This document shows positions 1 through 9,987 of a stretch of DNA of 63,267 nucleotides, one piece after another. Source of the stretch: Gordonia jinhuaensis (GTDB lineage Bacteria; Actinomycetota; Actinomycetes; Mycobacteriales; Mycobacteriaceae). Location of the stretch: the NCBI RefSeq assembly GCF_014639795.1, contig NZ_BMGC01000024.1:1-63267 (forward strand), in the 5' to 3' direction. Position 1 is the first letter of the stretch; every line of letters starts with the position of its first letter. The notes beneath the pieces are model-generated. The model did not search any database. It was not told where the DNA came from and was given only the letters and a program-made list of their open reading frames with translations. Position numbers and translations under genes: made by a program.

Positions 1-151
1 GCAGCATCGCCATCACGCAGGCCCAGAGCGGGAGCCGGAGAATTCGCCATAGCCGAGTATCTCAAACCCCCAACCATTAACTAACTAACGACACGAGATA
101 CTAGCTACAGCAAATGCCGGGCTGGGCAATGCTCAATCCCAAACAGGCTGG
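1..151. other. window edge, no supported gene
   Basis: The first frame is open from the window edge to a TAA at 82-84 and could be the last 27 residues of a truncated gene, but nothing in it is recognisable. The remainder is lower in GC than the bulk of the window. The frame of the next gene is open from base 89, so that gene may start earlier than annotated. Confidence 0.25.
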
Positions 152-754
152 GTGGGGCCAACACTTCCAGTCGGAGGCACCGTCTACCTACACTCATCGA
201 CGATCTCTGATACTCCGGAACTTTCAGCGTCATCTGTCGTATATCCCAGCCTTGGGCAGATGGCACCGGCCTTCCGCATGGGAGTTCAGCCCAGGCTGTT
301 CAAGAGTGGAGTGTTGTGCAAAATCCTGAACTTCACCTATAATCCGACGTCGGTTGCGCGCCTTGAGCGCGCAACATCAGGTGATTGTGGGACCGGATCC
401 TATAACAGCAATGGGTTTGTGAGCGTCAGCGACGGAACGAATTCACAGGAGTACGTGACTTTCCCGACCAATGCGATCAACTACAACTCGACAGCAGTAG
501 TTGCTACAAAGGGTAAGTTCGCAGTTGGCGACATGTCATCAGGCAAGAATGGCGACGGCCAACGATTCGGCTCCGCGGCTAATGCCGAATCTATCACCGA
601 TGTCCCCGAACTAATTCTCAGCTACGGCACTGAAGGACAGGTTGGGTACATTCGCGCGGCAGATATCGAACGTCGGACAGGTGCCGCCGTCACACTCTAC
701 AAATCTGACGGCCATACGCCAATCGGTGTCTTCGCGGTGAGCAGCGATCAGTGA
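152..754 (+). CDS. hypothetical protein, possibly exported
   Basis: About 200 residues from a GTG at 152. I do not recognise the family. The composition is Ser/Thr/Gly/Asn-rich with two cysteines in the first half, which suits a secreted protein, yet no signal peptide follows the GTG. The frame stays open upstream to base 89, so the true start, or a frameshifted leader, may lie further left. Its TGA overlaps the GTG of the next gene (GTGA at 751-754), a sign of translational coupling. GC is lower than in the core genes, consistent with accessory DNA. Confidence 0.45.
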   Translation: MGPTLPVGGTVYLHSSTISDTPELSASSVVYPSLGQMAPAFRMGVQPRLFKSGVLCKILNFTYNPTSVARLERATSGDCGTGSYNSNGFVSVSDGTNSQEYVTFPTNAINYNSTAVVATKGKFAVGDMSSGKNGDGQRFGSAANAESITDVPELILSYGTEGQVGYIRAADIERRTGAAVTLYKSDGHTPIGVFAVSSDQ

Positions 755-1563
755 ACGCGCTCAGTGCTCGCCGACGCGACATTTGGGCGGCAGCGGGAGC
801 CACAATCGTCGGGGCGGCGGCTATGGTATCTACAACTGCTCCAGCGATGGCTTCGCCTGCGACGACTACCTGCAGCGTGTCCGACTACGATGCAGGTCGG
901 TGCCTTCCGTATCTTCAGGCAGAGGGCGCTAGCCCGCTGACCTCTGCGGTTCGCGCGGCGATAGAGGCCGGGCACTCACTTGCCGTTGACAGGTATGAGC
1001 GGAATCTGCCGGCGAACACCACCGAATCTGTTCGTGACCAAATCGCGGCTGGACGACGGTCTGCAGGAGATCGCAATGGCAGGGGGCTGATTCAGCCGTT
1101 TGGTGGTAATGACGGCGCTACAACAAAGCAGGTCTGGACTGTGTCACAGTCATATCCAGTGGGCACTTGCACGTCCGATGACGGATGCCAACAGTCTGAC
1201 ACCCTAAATGTTAGCTTCGACCTCAATCTCTACTACAATAATGTCGCTACGATGTACGGCGACATGCGGACATCGGGGCGGTCTTCGTTTGGAATTAAGA
1301 GCTTTACATGCCAAGTAAAGAAGGACGATTCATGGTGGCCTGATCCGGTGCGTGGATCCTTCAGTGGGTGTGTCTCCGCACCGCAAGCAACGTTCCTTGA
1401 TATTCACGAATCAAGCGTCAGCCACGATCACTTCAATGAGCAGAACTGGTGTGACATAAAATTTGAGTTTTATGATGCCAGGACCGGTCTGTCCGGCGGG
1501 AACGTTGAGTACAAGAGCCCTAACTGGACGAAAGATTCGTCCGGATACCAGTACTTTTCGTAA
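751..1563 (+). CDS. secreted cysteine-rich hypothetical protein
   Basis: 270 residues from a GTG that overlaps the preceding stop. The N-terminus is a clear export signal: an Arg-rich stretch (ARRRD) around residues 6-10, a hydrophobic Ala/Val core to about residue 30, and a likely cleavage after AMA. The mature part has several cysteines (around TTCS, GRC, GTC, DGC, FTC, SGC and WCD), suggesting disulfides outside the cytoplasm. The C-terminal half is rich in aromatic residues and Asp and looks like a beta-rich extracellular domain. I do not recognise the family. Overlap with the upstream gene implies the two are made together. Confidence 0.65.
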   Translation: MNALSARRRDIWAAAGATIVGAAAMVSTTAPAMASPATTTCSVSDYDAGRCLPYLQAEGASPLTSAVRAAIEAGHSLAVDRYERNLPANTTESVRDQIAAGRRSAGDRNGRGLIQPFGGNDGATTKQVWTVSQSYPVGTCTSDDGCQQSDTLNVSFDLNLYYNNVATMYGDMRTSGRSSFGIKSFTCQVKKDDSWWPDPVRGSFSGCVSAPQATFLDIHESSVSHDHFNEQNWCDIKFEFYDARTGLSGGNVEYKSPNWTKDSSGYQYFS

Positions 1564-1596
1564 CAGAGCCGGGCATAATACAGCGGAGAGTGGTGT

Positions 1597-1926
1597 ATGA
1601 GGGTCTTGTTCAGGAAACGCAGGGTGGAGGTTAACCCAGAGGCCGCACGAGCCCGCTGGCTCGAGCAACTAGAGATAGAACTGGCGATTCTGTGGATGTG
1701 CGACAACCGCCACGAGCTACTCGATACTGTGTATGCGGCCAGCAGTGAGGCGGCCGCCAAGGAGGAACTGCGCCGAAACTCGCCACTCACAGAGCTGCAA
1801 GTTGATGTATGTCTTGCAGCGCAGTTTCGGCGATTCACTCTCGATGAGCGAACAAGAGCCGCGGAGCGAGTCGGGGCGCTACGTGACAACCTGGAGGCAT
1901 CCCACCCGGAAAATCCGGGGAAATAG
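1597..1926 (+). CDS. small protein resembling the GyrA/ParC coiled-coil segment
   Basis: 109 residues from an ATG at 1597. The C-terminal half carries the pattern ELQVDVCLAAQFRRFTLDER followed by a charged helix. This closely mimics the GyrA/ParC dimerisation segment (S-E-x-Q-A-x-x-I-L-x-M-Q-L-R-R-L-T-x-x-E). The breakage-reunion tyrosine and DNA-binding domains of real type IIA topoisomerases are absent, so this cannot be a gyrase. It may be a stand-alone dimerisation or gyrase-interacting module, of a kind I have seen annotated as 'gyrase subunit A' in actinobacteria. Function is unknown. It follows the secreted pair by 33 bp. Confidence 0.55.
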   Translation: MRVLFRKRRVEVNPEAARARWLEQLEIELAILWMCDNRHELLDTVYAASSEAAAKEELRRNSPLTELQVDVCLAAQFRRFTLDERTRAAERVGALRDNLEASHPENPGK

Positions 1927-1934
1927 TCTGGCCA

Positions 1935-2568
1935 GCTCGATTCGCGATGGATCCGCCGCATGGATTCGAGCGGCCTGCCGGGTCGATGCCGCTGGCAGGC
2001 CGCTCACCGCTGAACGCAATTTCATGCACCTCATCGAGCAATTCCACCTGGATGTGTCCGTGCGGTGCACCGACGTCGCGTGGTGGCGGCACGACATGTG
2101 GGACTTGCAGTCCGACCCGCGAATTCCGAAACGCGAACACGACCACTACACGTCCTGTTCGTTTCTATCGGTCATATCCAGTCCGGTTGGCTTCCCGAAG
2201 GGGTGCGATTCTGGTTGCGTACCGCGCTGAGTACCGAATTCCTGCGATGGTCCTCAGTGGTCGACCGCGTTCGCACCATGGCCCGGCATCTCGGCCCGTT
2301 CCTCGCGGGACGTCACATCAGTGAACCCGTCATTCAGCTGACCCGGCCCGGCTGCGCAGCGTGTTCACCGACTTCTCCGCATACCTGCGCTCCTCAGCTG
2401 CATTGCCGAAAATACCTGTTCCTCGGAATCCACCACCAACACCAAGGACAGTGGCGTGTTCCCCGTGATCCGCCCCCGTCGTCGCCGGATGCAGCGCCAG
2501 ATGATAACGATGGTCGAAGTGGAGGCCGCGCTCCGCAGGCTGGGGCTGTCACTTCCAGGCCCCGCTAG
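1935..2568 (+). pseudogene. decayed gene resembling a tyrosine recombinase/integrase N-terminus
   Basis: No single frame is open, but protein-like segments follow one another in different frames. About 2000-2230 reads LTAERNFMHLIEQFHLDVSV in one frame. About 2200-2350 reads a stretch containing FWLRTALSTEFLRWSSVVD then RTMARHLGPFLAGR. About 2350-2420 reads RLRSVFTDFSAYLRSS. The middle block resembles the core-binding region of large actinobacterial site-specific integrases. No catalytic R-H-R-Y region remains. I infer a truncated, multiply frameshifted integrase; the family assignment is tentative. Confidence 0.35.
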
Positions 2569-2702
2569 CCAAGATCGTTGAACTGACTGATTCCCAGGGA
2601 GACGGTGGTGATGTGGGCTTCAGCTCCGGTCTTGAAGGACGCCTCGAACCCGGCGCCGCCCACAGCCGGCGTGGGGGCTTCGTTGGATCGGGTGCGGATT
2701 GC

Positions 2703-3243
2703 CTAGTGGCCGTCGGTGAGCCACTGTCCAGTGCGGCAAACGAGCTCACCTTTTGAGGAGACGGTCGTCTCGCCTTCTCCACTGGTGTGGCGCCTGGGTG
2801 ACGGTGACTCCGTGGTCGCCCGTCTCGACGACGGAGACGACTGTCGTCGGCGAGTCGGGCTCCGACGTGTCGTCTGAGGTGCCGAAAGCTGTGGCGAGGC
2901 TTCGCATGAACGCTGCGCATCCGGGGACGGCGTAGTGGTCGAGGAATTTCCAGCCGTCGGTGTCGCTGGCGCCGCGCTTGGCGACGTCGTCTCCCTGCTT
3001 GACCATTTGCTCCAATGTTTGGCGCAGGGTGAGACGCTCAGCAGCGTCTTGGACCGTGGTAGATGTGCGGGTTTGGTCTAGTGCGGTGGTGGGCGTGTGC
3101 GTGTGGTCGTTTCGGTGACCGATGGTGTAGCCAGCGAGTGCGGCGACCACGATGACAAGGATGCCGATGAGTGCGCAGAGTCCCCGGATCAGTCTCCCAT
3201 TGCGTCCCGTCTTCTGTGGAGGGGACGGCGTTTCGTCTGTCAT
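2703..3243 (-). pseudogene. membrane-anchored hypothetical protein, C-terminus frameshifted
   Basis: The open part (2746-3243) encodes a short Lys/Arg cytoplasmic N-terminus, one transmembrane helix at about residues 20-42 and a Thr-rich extracellular region of about 120 residues. Near 2785 the frame passes into a basic tail that looks unnatural. The neighbouring frame continues with a better tail (SSKGELVCRTGQWLTDGH) and stops at 2703-2705. A single-base indel near 2775-2790 would restore that end. The topology resembles Mce-associated or T7SS-locus membrane proteins, but I do not recognise the family. It reads in the same direction as the broken gene upstream at 3286-3780. Confidence 0.45.
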
Positions 3244-3285
3244 CCTCGGTCCTCGTGGCCGCCGTTGCTGGTAGTGATCGGGCGC

Positions 3286-3780
3286 TCAGGATCCAAACGG
3301 CGAGGGCGCCAGCTTCGGCGCGGGTTTCCACGTGAGGTTCCATTTTGCGAGCTGATCACCGAGCACTCGGGACTGCTGCACCGCCGGGCTGACCTTGCTC
3401 ATGGCGGCGGCGATCGTAGCGAAGTTGTGGGTGTGAAGACGTAGCCGTTGTGTGAGTCTTTGCCGGGTGCCAGGCCGACGGGCCACGGGATGTCGGTGAA
3501 CGTGCTGAGGCCGCTCGTCGACGTCGCCGCCAGAAACTCTTGTCCCTGTGCGCTTTCGGAATCGAAGTCGATGATCGCGCGTTGCAGATCGCCGATCCGA
3601 AACTCCCCATTATGTGAGTCGGTTGCCGGAAGCGTGGTCGGGTCGAAGCCGATGTTTCGCTGGCCCATGCGCCGTTGACGATCGTCGCTGGCAACCTTTC
3701 GTCGAACACGGGGAGCCGAGGTTCGAGTTCTCCCGAACCGCTCTGATCGCCGACCCGACGACCAGCTGCCTTGACCACTA
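3286..3780 (-). pseudogene. hypothetical gene broken by two frameshifts
   Basis: Three open segments in three frames join into one sensible protein of about 160 residues. The 5' part (about 3670-3780) contains ELEPRLPVFDERLPATIVNG. The middle (3399-3668) contains GFDPTTLPATDSHNGEFRIG and a FLAATSTSGLSTF stretch. The 3' part (3286 to about 3420) contains HNFATIAAAMSKVSPAVQQ and ends in PSPFGS. Frame changes fall near 3660 and 3425. The family is not recognised. The gene lies upstream of the single-pass membrane gene on the same strand and faces the SseB-like gene across a palindrome-bearing intergenic region. Confidence 0.4.
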
Positions 3781-3805
3781 GGAATGTGCGAGCCAGACGG
3801 CGCGC

Positions 3806-3832
3806 GTAGTCGACTACCTCAATAGTTCACCA
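3806..3832. promoter_or_regulatory. palindrome pair in divergent intergenic region
   Basis: A perfect 12-bp palindrome GTAGTCGACTAC (3806-3817) is followed after 5 bp by TAGTTCACCA (3823-3832). The same two elements, GTAGTCGACTAC and GAGTAGTTCACTACTC, occur in the divergent region at 33526-33619. Recurrence in two unrelated divergent promoters suggests binding sites for one regulator; which regulator is unknown. Confidence 0.4.
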
Positions 3833-3926
3833 CGCGGGTCCGACAGGATGGGTAGCCCGCGCGAGTCATCGAAGCCGCACGGCCCGGGAAGGTATCGTCG
3901 CCGGCTGAGACTGTCAGGGGTGGGTC

Positions 3927-4316
3927 ATGGACTTTCGTGCAGAGCGCGCGGCGTACCGAGCGGGGTACGGCGACCCGCGCGAGGTCATCGCGTCCCTTCG
4001 AGCCGAGCAGTTGTATGTCCCACTCGACGATGGCGGCGAGCTGTATTCGCTTCCCTTCGCTGGGGTGAGGTGGATGCCGGTGTTCACCGACACAGATCGC
4101 CTACGCACCTTCCTCGACCGAACCGGCGCAGACGTGTCTACTACCCGAATGACACGGCTGGACGCGGGCGAACTTCTCGATACCTTTGTTCTGAACGTGC
4201 CGACGTCGGACCACACATCAACCGGTCTGGCTGTCGATCCAGGCCATGACGAAGTGATGGCGTTCACGGCCGACACGGTGCGTGATGCGATGTACGAGAA
4301 CAGGGGTGACGCATGA
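3927..4316 (+). CDS. SseB-like protein of the toxin locus
   Basis: 129 residues from the ATG at 3927. The sequence has the SseB/EspG-like pattern of alternating hydrophobic strands: EQLYVPLDDGGELYSLPF, then VRWMPVFTDTDRLRTFLDR, where a value is given and checked against a 'tomorrow's entry' strand, and a C-terminal acidic segment. Proteins of this type sit at type VII secretion-associated polymorphic toxin loci and are thought to act as cytoplasmic chaperones or adaptors. The stop overlaps the ATG of the next gene by 4 bp (ATGA), implying coupled translation with the WXG-type partner and the RHS toxin. The SseB assignment rests on pattern only. Confidence 0.6.
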   Translation: MDFRAERAAYRAGYGDPREVIASLRAEQLYVPLDDGGELYSLPFAGVRWMPVFTDTDRLRTFLDRTGADVSTTRMTRLDAGELLDTFVLNVPTSDHTSTGLAVDPGHDEVMAFTADTVRDAMYENRGDA

Positions 4317-4942
4317 CCCTCCAGGTCGATCCGGAAGCATTGAAGCAGGCGGCAGCCGGCATCACCGGAGTGATCGACGGCTTGTCCACCGCACCTGTGT
4401 CAGGGTCGTATGCGGCCCAGATGGGCCGTGGTTTCGACGATCTGAAGCTGACTGGCCGTCAGATGAGCACTGCGGACGCAAAGTCATCGATGGACGACTT
4501 CTGCGATCGGTGGGAGTGGGGCATGCGCTCGCTGATACAGACTGCCAACGACATCGCCAAGAAGCTGGACATAGGCGCCGGAATGTATGCCGAGCAGGAA
4601 AAATTCGCAGCGAACTCCCTGAAGGACGCCGCCAACGATCTGGCCGGGGATCCATCGCTCCAGCAGAAGTCGGTCACCCTGGCCGACGGCACAGTGGTCA
4701 AGGGCACCGACGACATGTCTGCGGGCGAACTGTTCGATCACAACAGCGACATGCTGACCCACCCGGACGTGTCGGCGGAGTCTGTCAACGAAGCAACCGA
4801 GAGCATGAAGGCCAGCGCTTCCTCTGCGCTGAGTGATCTTCCGGCTGCCGCCGAAAACGGTGCGCTGGGGGCGGTGCCCGGCATCGGGCCGGGTTTGGTT
4901 GCCGGCAAGACCGTCGCCGGCGAGGTCGCCGACCACCGATGA
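4313..4942 (+). CDS. WXG100/ESX-type helical partner protein
   Basis: 209 residues. The first ~100 form an all-helical domain (LQVDPEALKQAAAGITGVID, then DDFCDRWEWGMRSLIQTAND) like the LXG/WXG-type proteins that accompany type VII secreted toxins. The second half is a low-complexity Ala/Asp/Ser helix ending in a Gly-rich stretch (GALGAVPGIGPGLVAGK) of the type that precedes secretion signals. ATGA overlaps join it to the gene before and to the RHS gene after it, so all three are likely one operon. The probable role is export or chaperoning of the RHS effector. Confidence 0.65.
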   Translation: MTLQVDPEALKQAAAGITGVIDGLSTAPVSGSYAAQMGRGFDDLKLTGRQMSTADAKSSMDDFCDRWEWGMRSLIQTANDIAKKLDIGAGMYAEQEKFAANSLKDAANDLAGDPSLQQKSVTLADGTVVKGTDDMSAGELFDHNSDMLTHPDVSAESVNEATESMKASASSALSDLPAAAENGALGAVPGIGPGLVAGKTVAGEVADHR

Positions 4943-7900
4943 GCTGGCTTGGTGATGCCCTGTCGGCCGGCGAGAATGCCATCGACGCCGGCGAGAAGCT
5001 CGTCGGTAAGGCGGCCTCGGCAGGCGCAGACATTGTCGGCGACGGACTGCGGGATGTGGGCCTCGATGGCGCGGCTGACGCCGTCGAGGATTTGGGGGAC
5101 GCGGTAGCCGATCACCTCGGTGCAACGGTGCCGGAGCGATCCTTGGACGAGACCGACGACCCGACCGAACTCGTACACGGTGACCCCGGCGCTCTCCGCG
5201 ATCGTGCCGGAAAGCTGGCGTCGCTGTCAGCATCGTTGGAGGAAGGCGGCAACGGACTCCGCGGAATATCCGTTGGCGACTGGACCGGTGAGGCCGCTGA
5301 CGGCTACCACGACAAGGTCAACAACGAATTCCCCAAGTGGTTTGTCGCAGCTGATGCCTGCCATGACGCGGGAACCGCTCTCACATCGCTGGCCGACACC
5401 GTCGAATGGGCGCAACGCCAAGCAGCCGAGGCAGCGTCGCTGTGGGCGCAGGCGAAACATCTCCACGACGAATGGTCCCGGTCCGGCGGCGACGCTCCAG
5501 ACCCTGGTGAGGCAGTCAAGAGCCGCGCCGAGGACATTCTGAAATCCGCCCGGCAGCAACGCGACAGTGTTGCCCACAGCACCGCGTCAGCGTTGTCGTC
5601 CGCCGCTGATGCGGCACCGCCGATGCCGACCGCCGATGTGCGACTTGTCGAGAACATGCATGACCAGGCAGCCGAGAAGGCCATCGAATACGGTCACGCT
5701 GTCGCCGGCGCTCTCGATTCGGTGACCGGGACTGTCAAGTTCATTCGGACGATTCAAGCCACTGACCCCTACAACATGAGCCACCCGGCCAAATATCTGA
5801 GCAATGTGGCCGCTGTCGGAGCAGGTGTGGTGGATGTCGCCGCCCACCCGGAGAAACTCATCACGGGGCTGGCCGGCGAGGACCCTGGGAGCGACCCCGC
5901 AAAGGCGACAGGGGAGGTCATCGGCAATCTCGCGCAGATGGCGATTCCCGGCCCAAAGGGCGTCGGGGCTCTGGGGAGCGGCGCGAAAGCCGGCGAATCA
6001 GCCGCGAAGGCGGGCGCGGAAGCCGCGGAGACGGGCGGGAAATCAGCGCTCGAGGCTGGTGGCGCTGCAGCCACGACCGGCACACGCGCCGCCGAATCTG
6101 GAGCAGGGTCCACGGCGCGAGGCCCAGGCGCAGCCGCCAAACCGACAGAGCCCAAACCAGCAGGGGCCGCCGCGCCGGCCACCAAAGGGTCGGCCGACGC
6201 CGAGAAGCAGATCGCCGATGGCGCCGCCGGCGAAGCGAAGGGGCCCACGCACTCACCCGACAGCGGGTCGAGCGTCTCGACTGAGCGTCCCGATGGGCCG
6301 AGCCCAGCCGCGACACACCATGAATCACCCGTCGAGTCGCAGTCGTTGCACGGCTCGACCGACACGAGCCGTGCCCCCGTTCAGGAACCCGCGAGCGGTT
6401 CACACGCGCCACAGCCGGAGTCGATGAAGCCAGATCATCCTGCCGTCAACGATCACCCCGTCGACTCGAGTCCCACGAAATCGACCGAACCGCCAGACGT
6501 GTCGGGAGCCGGCGAACCTGTCGATGTTGCAACTGGCGAGTACTACCTCCCAGTGGTAGACGTCGACCTCCCTGGAGTCCTACCTCTGCGCCTCGGGCGG
6601 ACGCATCGGTCCGCCTTTCAGGACGGGCAGTGGTTCGGGCCGAGTTGGTCGAGCACATTCGATGCGCGAGCAGTCACCGATGCCGACGGTGTGACGACGG
6701 TCGATCCCGATGGTGTAGTCCTGCGCTTCCCACTGGTCACGCCTGGCGAGAAGGTCGAATCGACCACGGGCCGATTGTGGACACTGGAGCGAAGCCACCT
6801 CGGTGGGTACGCACTTCGCGACCAGCATGGCAATCGCTGCTACTGGTTCGACCCGAAACCTCAATTGAACGGCGCAGATTCCGCTGTCGGCGCATTCTCC
6901 ATTTCTGCCGTCACCGACCGATACAACAATCGAATCCTCTTCGGATACACGGACATGGGCGTGCCGAGTTCGGTCGAGCACTCGGGCGGGTATCGAATCC
7001 TCGTCGACACCGCGGACTCGCGGATCATTCGCTATCGCGCGGTGATCCTCACCCCGGACGGGGTCGACGCTCACGTGCTCCGCGAATTTGCCTACGCTGA
7101 CGGGAATCTCGCGGCCGTAACGAACTCCGATGGAGCAACGACGACATTCACCTACGATGGTTCCCACCGCATCGTCGAGTGGCTAGATTCCGTCGGGCAA
7201 CGCTACGCCAATGTGTACGACGACATGGGGCGCGTGACCTCACAGTCCGGCCCCGGTGGCGTGTGGGCAGGTACGTTCGACTACCGCGAACTCACCGACG
7301 GTACCGGGCGAGTCACGTCATATACGGATGCCGTAGGCGCCACAACCTATTACGCGCTCGATGTGGACGGTCGCCCGCAGCGGGTGATCGATCCCATGGG
7401 CCGAACCACGGTCCGAAAATGGGATGTCCGCCGAAACCCGCTGAGCATCACCGACCCTGCGGGCGCGGAAACGCACTTTGCCTACACGCCAACCGGCGAC
7501 CTCGCCCGGATCACCGACTCCGCTGGGAATGTGACCGAGATCCGGTATGCGCAACCCGGCCTCCCGTCTGTGGTTATCCGCCCTGACAGGACAAGTGAGC
7601 GCTTCGTCTATGACGAGCACCGCAACCCGGTGACGGCGGTGGATCCAGCCGGTTTCACGCGGGCGATGAGCTACAGCTCCAATGGGGCACTGCGCTCCGT
7701 CGTCGATCCCGAAGGACGCGAGACACTCATCGAGGTGAACGCTGCTGGGCTCGCGGTCATGGTGACCGACCCGCTCGGCCGCGTGACGGCGTATGAGCGA
7801 GATGAGTTCGGACGCATCATTGCGACTGTCACCGCCGATGGTAGACGCAGTTGTCGTAGCTACGATCTCGAAGGTCGCGTCCTGTCCGAGACGGCGCCCG

Positions 7901-9983
7901 ACGGTTCAGTGCAGACGTGGACGTACGACGGCGAAGGAAACCGTGTTTCCCACATCAACCCCGTCGGTGCCGAAACTCGCTGGGAGTTCGGATACTTCAA
8001 CCTGCCGATTGCGCGAATAGATGCCGACGGCTCTCGTACCGAGTTCGAATACGACCTCGCGCGTCGGCTGATCGGAGTGGTCAACGCCCTTGGCCAGCGA
8101 TGGGACTACGAGTATTTCCCCGACGGACAGCTCGCCCGCCAGTCCGACTTCGCCGGCACGGAAACCACCTACGGCTACGACAGGGCCGGCCGGCTGGCAT
8201 GGAAGACGAACGGCGCCGGCCAGCGTATCGACTTCGTATACGACTCACTGGGGCGCAATGTGGCCGAGTCGAGTTCAGACGAGCGCGTCGAATACACCTA
8301 TGACCAACTCGGTCAGACCGTGAGCGCCCGAAACTCCGCGGGCCGACTTGCTTTCGAGTACAGCGCGAGTGGCCACGTTGTCAGCGAGAGCTGGAATGAC
8401 GCAGCCGTCCTCTCGGACTGGAGCCCCTCAGGCAATCTTCTCCTGCGAACGACACCTGGTGGGGTGGCAGCCCGAGACTCATATGATCACAGTGGTCGGC
8501 TGATCGAACTCGCTTGCGGTGCAGATCGTTTCGAGTTCTCTCGAGACATTTCCGGTCGGACACAACGTCGTAGTTGGGGAGCTACGGCTATCGACTTCAC
8601 GTGGGACGCCGCCGACCGGATGGTCCGCCAGTCACTGACAAGTCACACGCCGGCACTTGCACCCCAAGACGCTTCCTGTGCTCCGGGTGCGCCGAGCAGT
8701 GCGACGAGCACGTTCGGCTATCGAGGGGACGGAACGCTCAACTACGTAGCCGCAACTGGCGACACTGTTCTCATCCCCGATTCGGCAGTCAGTGTCGACG
8801 TCGTGGGCAGAGTGACGTCTCGACGTGCGGGTGATTCAAGCGAGACATTCACATATGACGCCGGTCAGAACATCTCGTCGGCCTCCGGCGACAACTGGTC
8901 GTACGACCGCGGTCTACTGAGCGACGACGGGAAGACGTCCTACGGCTACGACGGAGCAGGCCGGGTGGTTCGCGCCACACGGCGGCGACTCAGCCGTAAA
9001 CCCGATATGTGGCAATACGGTTGGGATGCCTGGGACCGGCTGCGGTGGATGGTTGACCCCTCTGGCATCCGATGGGAGTACGACTACGACGCGCTGGGCA
9101 GACGCGTGTCGAAATCGAGTTCTGATGGATCGCGGACACGGTTCGTCTGGTCGGGCACGCAACTGGTCGAACAAGTCGACGAAACCTCCGGCGAGGTGCT
9201 GTCCTGGATTTTCGAGCCGGGCGAAATCGTGCCGATCGGCCAGATCCATGGCACCGAAACGCCACCAGCAGACTCCACATCGTTTCTGAATCTGTCCACC
9301 GACAGCGCCCTCCCGATCGGGGCCTGTCACAGGGTGACGTCGATCGACAGTTCTTTGCGATCGTCGCCGACCAGATCGGCATGCCCGTCGCGCTGGTCGA
9401 CACCGCTGACGGCTCTGTCGCCGGGCAAGCTGCGGTATCGCTGTGGGGACGCGCGACATGGTCCGGTGAAACCACACCACTGCGCTTTCCCGGACAGTAC
9501 GCGGACCCCGAATCCGGGCTGTTCTACAACGTGTTCCGGTACTACAACCCCGACACCGGACGCTACCTCAGCCCCGACCCACTTGGTTTGGCCCCCGCAC
9601 CGAACAACTACACCTACCCATCGAACCCGACAGTCGTATGCGATCCGTTGGGGTTGGATCCGGGTCAGCACTCAGGCCAGCCGATTAATCATGGCCCAAT
9701 CACTGATCAGGTACATCAACGTCTCGACCAGATCGACAACAATCAATGGCCGCAAGGAAAGGGGACGCGTGGCGGCGGCGCCTTTGCAAATATCGACCGC
9801 CCGACTGGCGACAATTTGCTACCGGCGGAAACTGCCGATGGCAGGGCGATTCAATATCGTGAATGGGACATGAATCCGAAGGTGACCGGCCAGCCGCGTG
9901 ACGCACAGAGAATCTTGACAGGGAGCGACGGCTCAGCCTGGTTCACAAAGGATCACTACCAAAGCTTCTACAGGATCAGGTAA
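4939..9983 (+). pseudogene. giant WXG-RHS/YD-repeat polymorphic toxin with RNase tip, one frameshift
   Basis: A contact-dependent toxin of about 1,680 residues if read through. In order: a helical N-terminus with WTG at about residue 115 (type VII-like); an Ala/Gly/Pro-rich linker to about 520; a DUF6531-like start (GEPVDVATGEYYLPVVDVDL); YD repeats over about 650-1420 (for example YGYDRAGRLAWKT); the RHS core end RYYNPDTGRYLSPDPLGL (about 9538-9591); then a toxin tip. The tip ends REW..RDAQRILTGSDGSAWF..DHYQSF, matching barnase/RNase Sa-type ribonucleases with Glu, Arg and His catalytic positions. The frame breaks at the G-run 9319-9322: adding one G restores GGLSQGDVDRQFFAIVAD and joins the frame running to 9983. 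It is a programmed or phase shift, decay, or an assembly error. Confidence 0.8.
9660..9983 (+). other. barnase/RNase Sa-like toxin tip
   Basis: This is the variable C-terminal tip of the RHS protein, beginning after the second DPLGL. Residues aligned with microbial guanyl-specific ribonucleases are Glu in YREW, Arg in AQRILTG and His in KDHYQSF. These three are the classical base, phosphate-binding and acid residues of the family. The expected activity is RNA cleavage in a neighbouring cell. A barstar-like gene begins 5 bp after its stop, which supports the assignment. GC falls from the RHS core into the tip, as is usual for exchangeable toxin tips. Confidence 0.75.
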
Positions 9984-9987
9984 AAGA

